Shown here: in pieces, positions 61,372 to 64,000 of the stretch
Position numbering within the stretch: the first letter of the stretch is position 1
Layout: each line of letters opens with the position of its first letter
Assembly: GCA_950295325.1 (NCBI GenBank)
Contig: OX485803.1
Location: forward strand, 76,213,554-76,277,553
Source of the DNA: Polytrichum commune
Taxonomy: Eukaryota > Streptophyta > Polytrichopsida > Polytrichales > Polytrichaceae
Reading direction: 5' to 3'
Length of the DNA: 64,000 nt
Program-made: the position numbers and the translations under genes
Notes under the pieces: model-generated
Database searches by the model: none
What the model was told of the DNA's origin: nothing
The model's input: the letters and a program-made list of their open reading frames with translations, nothing else

Positions 61372-62494
61372 TAAGACGAAAGCAAGAGGTGATACTCATA
61401 TTCAATATGATGTTGAAGGTTGTCATATATCAATGCTTAAGATGCACGGGGCTTACTAAACAAGGTGATCTAGCTTAGCAATGTTAGTTTGTTGGCTTGT
61501 TGAATTGACTTTATTTTCATGCCACGTCAACATTTTTACATGTTCCACCAAACCATTGCATGACATGTGGCATTCTCACTCAAGGAAATAATCGTTTTGT
61601 GTTGAAACTAACGAGGTAGTGTAGTCTACAATCGCATCATCAATCCATATAGTAATAACATCACACACAAACCTTGTAGTGATCATAATCTAGACTACCT
61701 CCCATATTCCATTGATTCAATATCATGCAAAGCAAGTAGTTTCTATGGTCCATGTATCATCACAATAGCAACACACATTAACAAAGAGTTCATTTCAAAA
61801 TTGAAGTCACAACTCTTATCCATTTAGTCCACAATCAAAAACTAATCCACAACAATAAACTTATCCATATATAATCATCAAATATTTGACAATAATATCC
61901 AACACGCTTAAGAGTACTTAAGTCCTTTGCCAAATTGATTATTGTCAAGGTGTGAACCATGTTGTGGAGTACTTATATAGAAAAATCTAACTCATGCCAC
62001 ATATGGAACTTAGCGCCCATAATAATATTACTAAACTTCATGTGTGTGTTCCATGGGACCCGAAATCAATGACACTTCGATTCTAGGATCAAGAGCATGT
62101 CAAAGAATAAATCGTGGCAAATTCAATATGAATATATAAGTTGCAATATATAATATTATTAATATAGTCGAAGTGCCTACTAATATGTGCGTGACTAAGA
62201 CAAGTCCTCTAGATAGAATGAGAATGTGGAGTTGAGGTTTAGTGAGGTAGATTCATCCAAGTGACCCCAATTCCAATACCTACTTCCCCCAAAATGGGCA
62301 ATTATAGTTTTCGACATGAACGTTATTTGTAATGTTCTTAAAGCATTTATGGGTTAGGTAATGGTCTCTCTCTCTCTCTCTCTCTCGCGTTAATCATAAA
62401 GGCACCAAAGTTGGGGAATTTATCTTTACTTGGAAATGGTATACTATAATAAACAAGTACTTAACACTTGCATGGATAACTCAATACTAACTTA
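61372..62494. other. Intergenic DNA with a (TC)n microsatellite
   Basis: (TC)n lies at 62,364-62,386. Nothing else was recognised. Confidence 0.4.
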
Positions 62495-62783
62495 CTACAC
62501 TAAATATTGTTTTCATTTCAAAATGGTATTCTATGTCGGTGTGACAACTTCTCTAGTGACACTACCCAACTTACTTTTAGGGCGTCAAAATGCCGATTAT
62601 TGAAACAATGTTTGGGATATTTTGCATCCGCACATTTATGTAAAACGAGACATTGGCACGATTGATTGAAATTTGGATGAAAAATGGCTTAGTGTTGGTG
62701 ACACTACACGGGAGGTTTACAATTAGTGTTGAGCAAGGCAAATAGAATGGGTGGCACTAACTAAATACGATTATTTAGTGTAG
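62495..62783. mobile_element. MITE of the CTACAC family (289 bp)
   Basis: The left end CTACACTAAATATTG and the right end GATTATTTAGTGTAG are inverted over about 12-14 bp. ATTAGTGTTGAGCAAGGCAA near 62,724 matches the right part of the copy at 30,171. The flanks give no clear target duplication. Confidence 0.65.
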
Positions 62784-64000
62784 CGCGTTAGTGTCATAGA
62801 AGGAGCATGGGTCTCAAGTACATTGACATCCATATTCACTTGTGCTTCTTGGGGGAAGGCGATGGAGATTTGTAAAGCGACTCAACCTTGCATTTCCAAA
62901 GGTGCAAAAAGCGACTCGGGTATGGACACCACCCCTTGTGAGGACCGCGTTGTGCCAGGTGGACAAACCCAAAGAATGTGTTTACTTGTGACAAAGGAAT
63001 GACATAATAAGACAAAGCAAAGCGTGGATATTTATTTGCCAGGTCAGCACTCTACGTCCGCCAGCATGGCGTCAAAAAAATCTTTTTAATCTAACGTGAA
63101 CGATTGGGCTTGAAATATCTGTCGTTCTTCCCACTAAACGTTTGTAGTATGTACCGGGAAGCATATTCCCGATATGCTTATTCCTTCCCCTCTTAGAATA
63201 TCATTGTCCCGAGTCCATGATTTGAAGCCCTTGAGATTTGCAGCACGGATTTTGGATCGTTGTGAAAGGCCGTTAATTCTTGGCTATTGAGAAAGGTGGT
63301 GAGATACACCAAGATGCTAAGGTAGATGGGTCTTAAACGGTTACTTTTTTTTCTTCCAATTAACCCACTTCTCCTAGCACATGAAACACGTGATAAGTGT
63401 GAGATGGTTAGCAAATCCGAATCAAGGTTGTAGTCACTTTCCTTGTATTATTAAGAGTTCATATGAATAGTTTATTTTGTTATCAAAAAGAAGATTCTTG
63501 TGCTCATCAAATGGTCGTATAGGTCCCTCCGATTAGAGTGACTATGGAACCTAGAGTGGTTATCACATTTTGAGCATGTAATCCAAGCTCTTTTGACACA
63601 CATGTGTTTTTGCTATCCGTTATTGGTGTCAAACCTGACCATGTACCACTCAAATATAGGTGCTCGGTTAAGTTAGGTAAAACAAACCATGCACATCTAC
63701 CTTATAATATCTATTGAGCGTCCATAACTCATTACGTAACTTGCCATCCACACTAATAAGGACATGTGGCTCAACATGAAAGGCGTTTGACTCTTGATGC
63801 ATGCAACAATTGTGAATTATGCAAATGTTCATTTTAGAGTTTAAAATTGGAGCACATATGCAAAAGTTAGAAGAGTCCATAGTATTTTCTTTACAAATAA
63901 TCACGTCAATCCTTCATTTCATGTTCATTGTTGAACTTATAGTAAAGAAAAGTTGTGCATATCGTACAATCTTATTGTTACATGAATTGTTTTTTGGGTG
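62784..64000. other. Intergenic DNA to the window end
   Basis: Two short minus-strand frames (63,193-63,414 and 63,668-63,904) have no motif. No transposon ends were recognised. Confidence 0.4.

Noticed and set aside
1-64000. CRISPR arrays, rRNA genes, operons or prokaryotic/organellar origin
   Set aside because: The repeats present are tandem or dispersed plant types, the two clear genes have spliceosomal introns, and no rRNA signature was seen.

Overview
This window looks like nuclear DNA of a land plant. It is AT-rich, its genes are broken up by GT-AG introns, and long gene-poor stretches are full of small inverted-repeat elements, microsatellites and decayed transposon genes. The best species-level clue is a complete COP1 photomorphogenesis gene with the plant domain order (RING, coiled coil, WD40). 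I cannot name the species from sequence alone. There is no rRNA, no CRISPR array and no prokaryotic gene organisation.

Layout. 1-5,100: two decayed genes, one on each strand; the larger (2,468-5,106) opens with an acidic region and a 7-residue repeat and is broken by many stops. 5,100-12,000: gene-poor, holding a 1.3-kb transposon (6,972-8,282) whose ends are CTC plus a G-run, with a perfect 8-bp target duplication and an internal open frame, and a one-ended relative at 10,574. 12,980-19,069 (minus): COP1, 13 exons, 690 codons, one GC-AG intron. 20,200-22,060: GC-richer DNA upstream of COP1, with candidate exons and a small inverted-repeat element. 22,990-23,640: remains of a pogo/Tigger-type transposase. 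24,000-33,000: mostly non-coding, with a 346-bp relative of the G-run transposon (27,150-27,495) and CTACAC-ended MITEs. 33,000-35,077: a 300-bp GC-rich duplication followed by a frameshifted DUF4283/zinc-knuckle fragment. 35,840-44,400: PIF/Harbinger-like MITEs with TAA duplications, tandem repeats and a decayed LINE 3' end. 46,415-52,365 (minus): the second intact gene, 8 exons, a Rossmann methyltransferase-like domain (COMT/DUF1442-like) followed by a Ser-rich linker and a C-terminal ACT domain. 52,400-64,000: a GC-rich upstream region, then gene-poor repeat-rich DNA.

The two well-supported genes lie on the same strand about 27 kb apart and show no sign of working together. COP1 is a light-signalling ubiquitin ligase subunit. 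The second gene has an unknown substrate and an unusual domain pairing; it and the G-run transposon family are the most promising novelties. Exon coordinates were derived by hand from splice sites and reading-frame phase, and every junction in both genes keeps frame.
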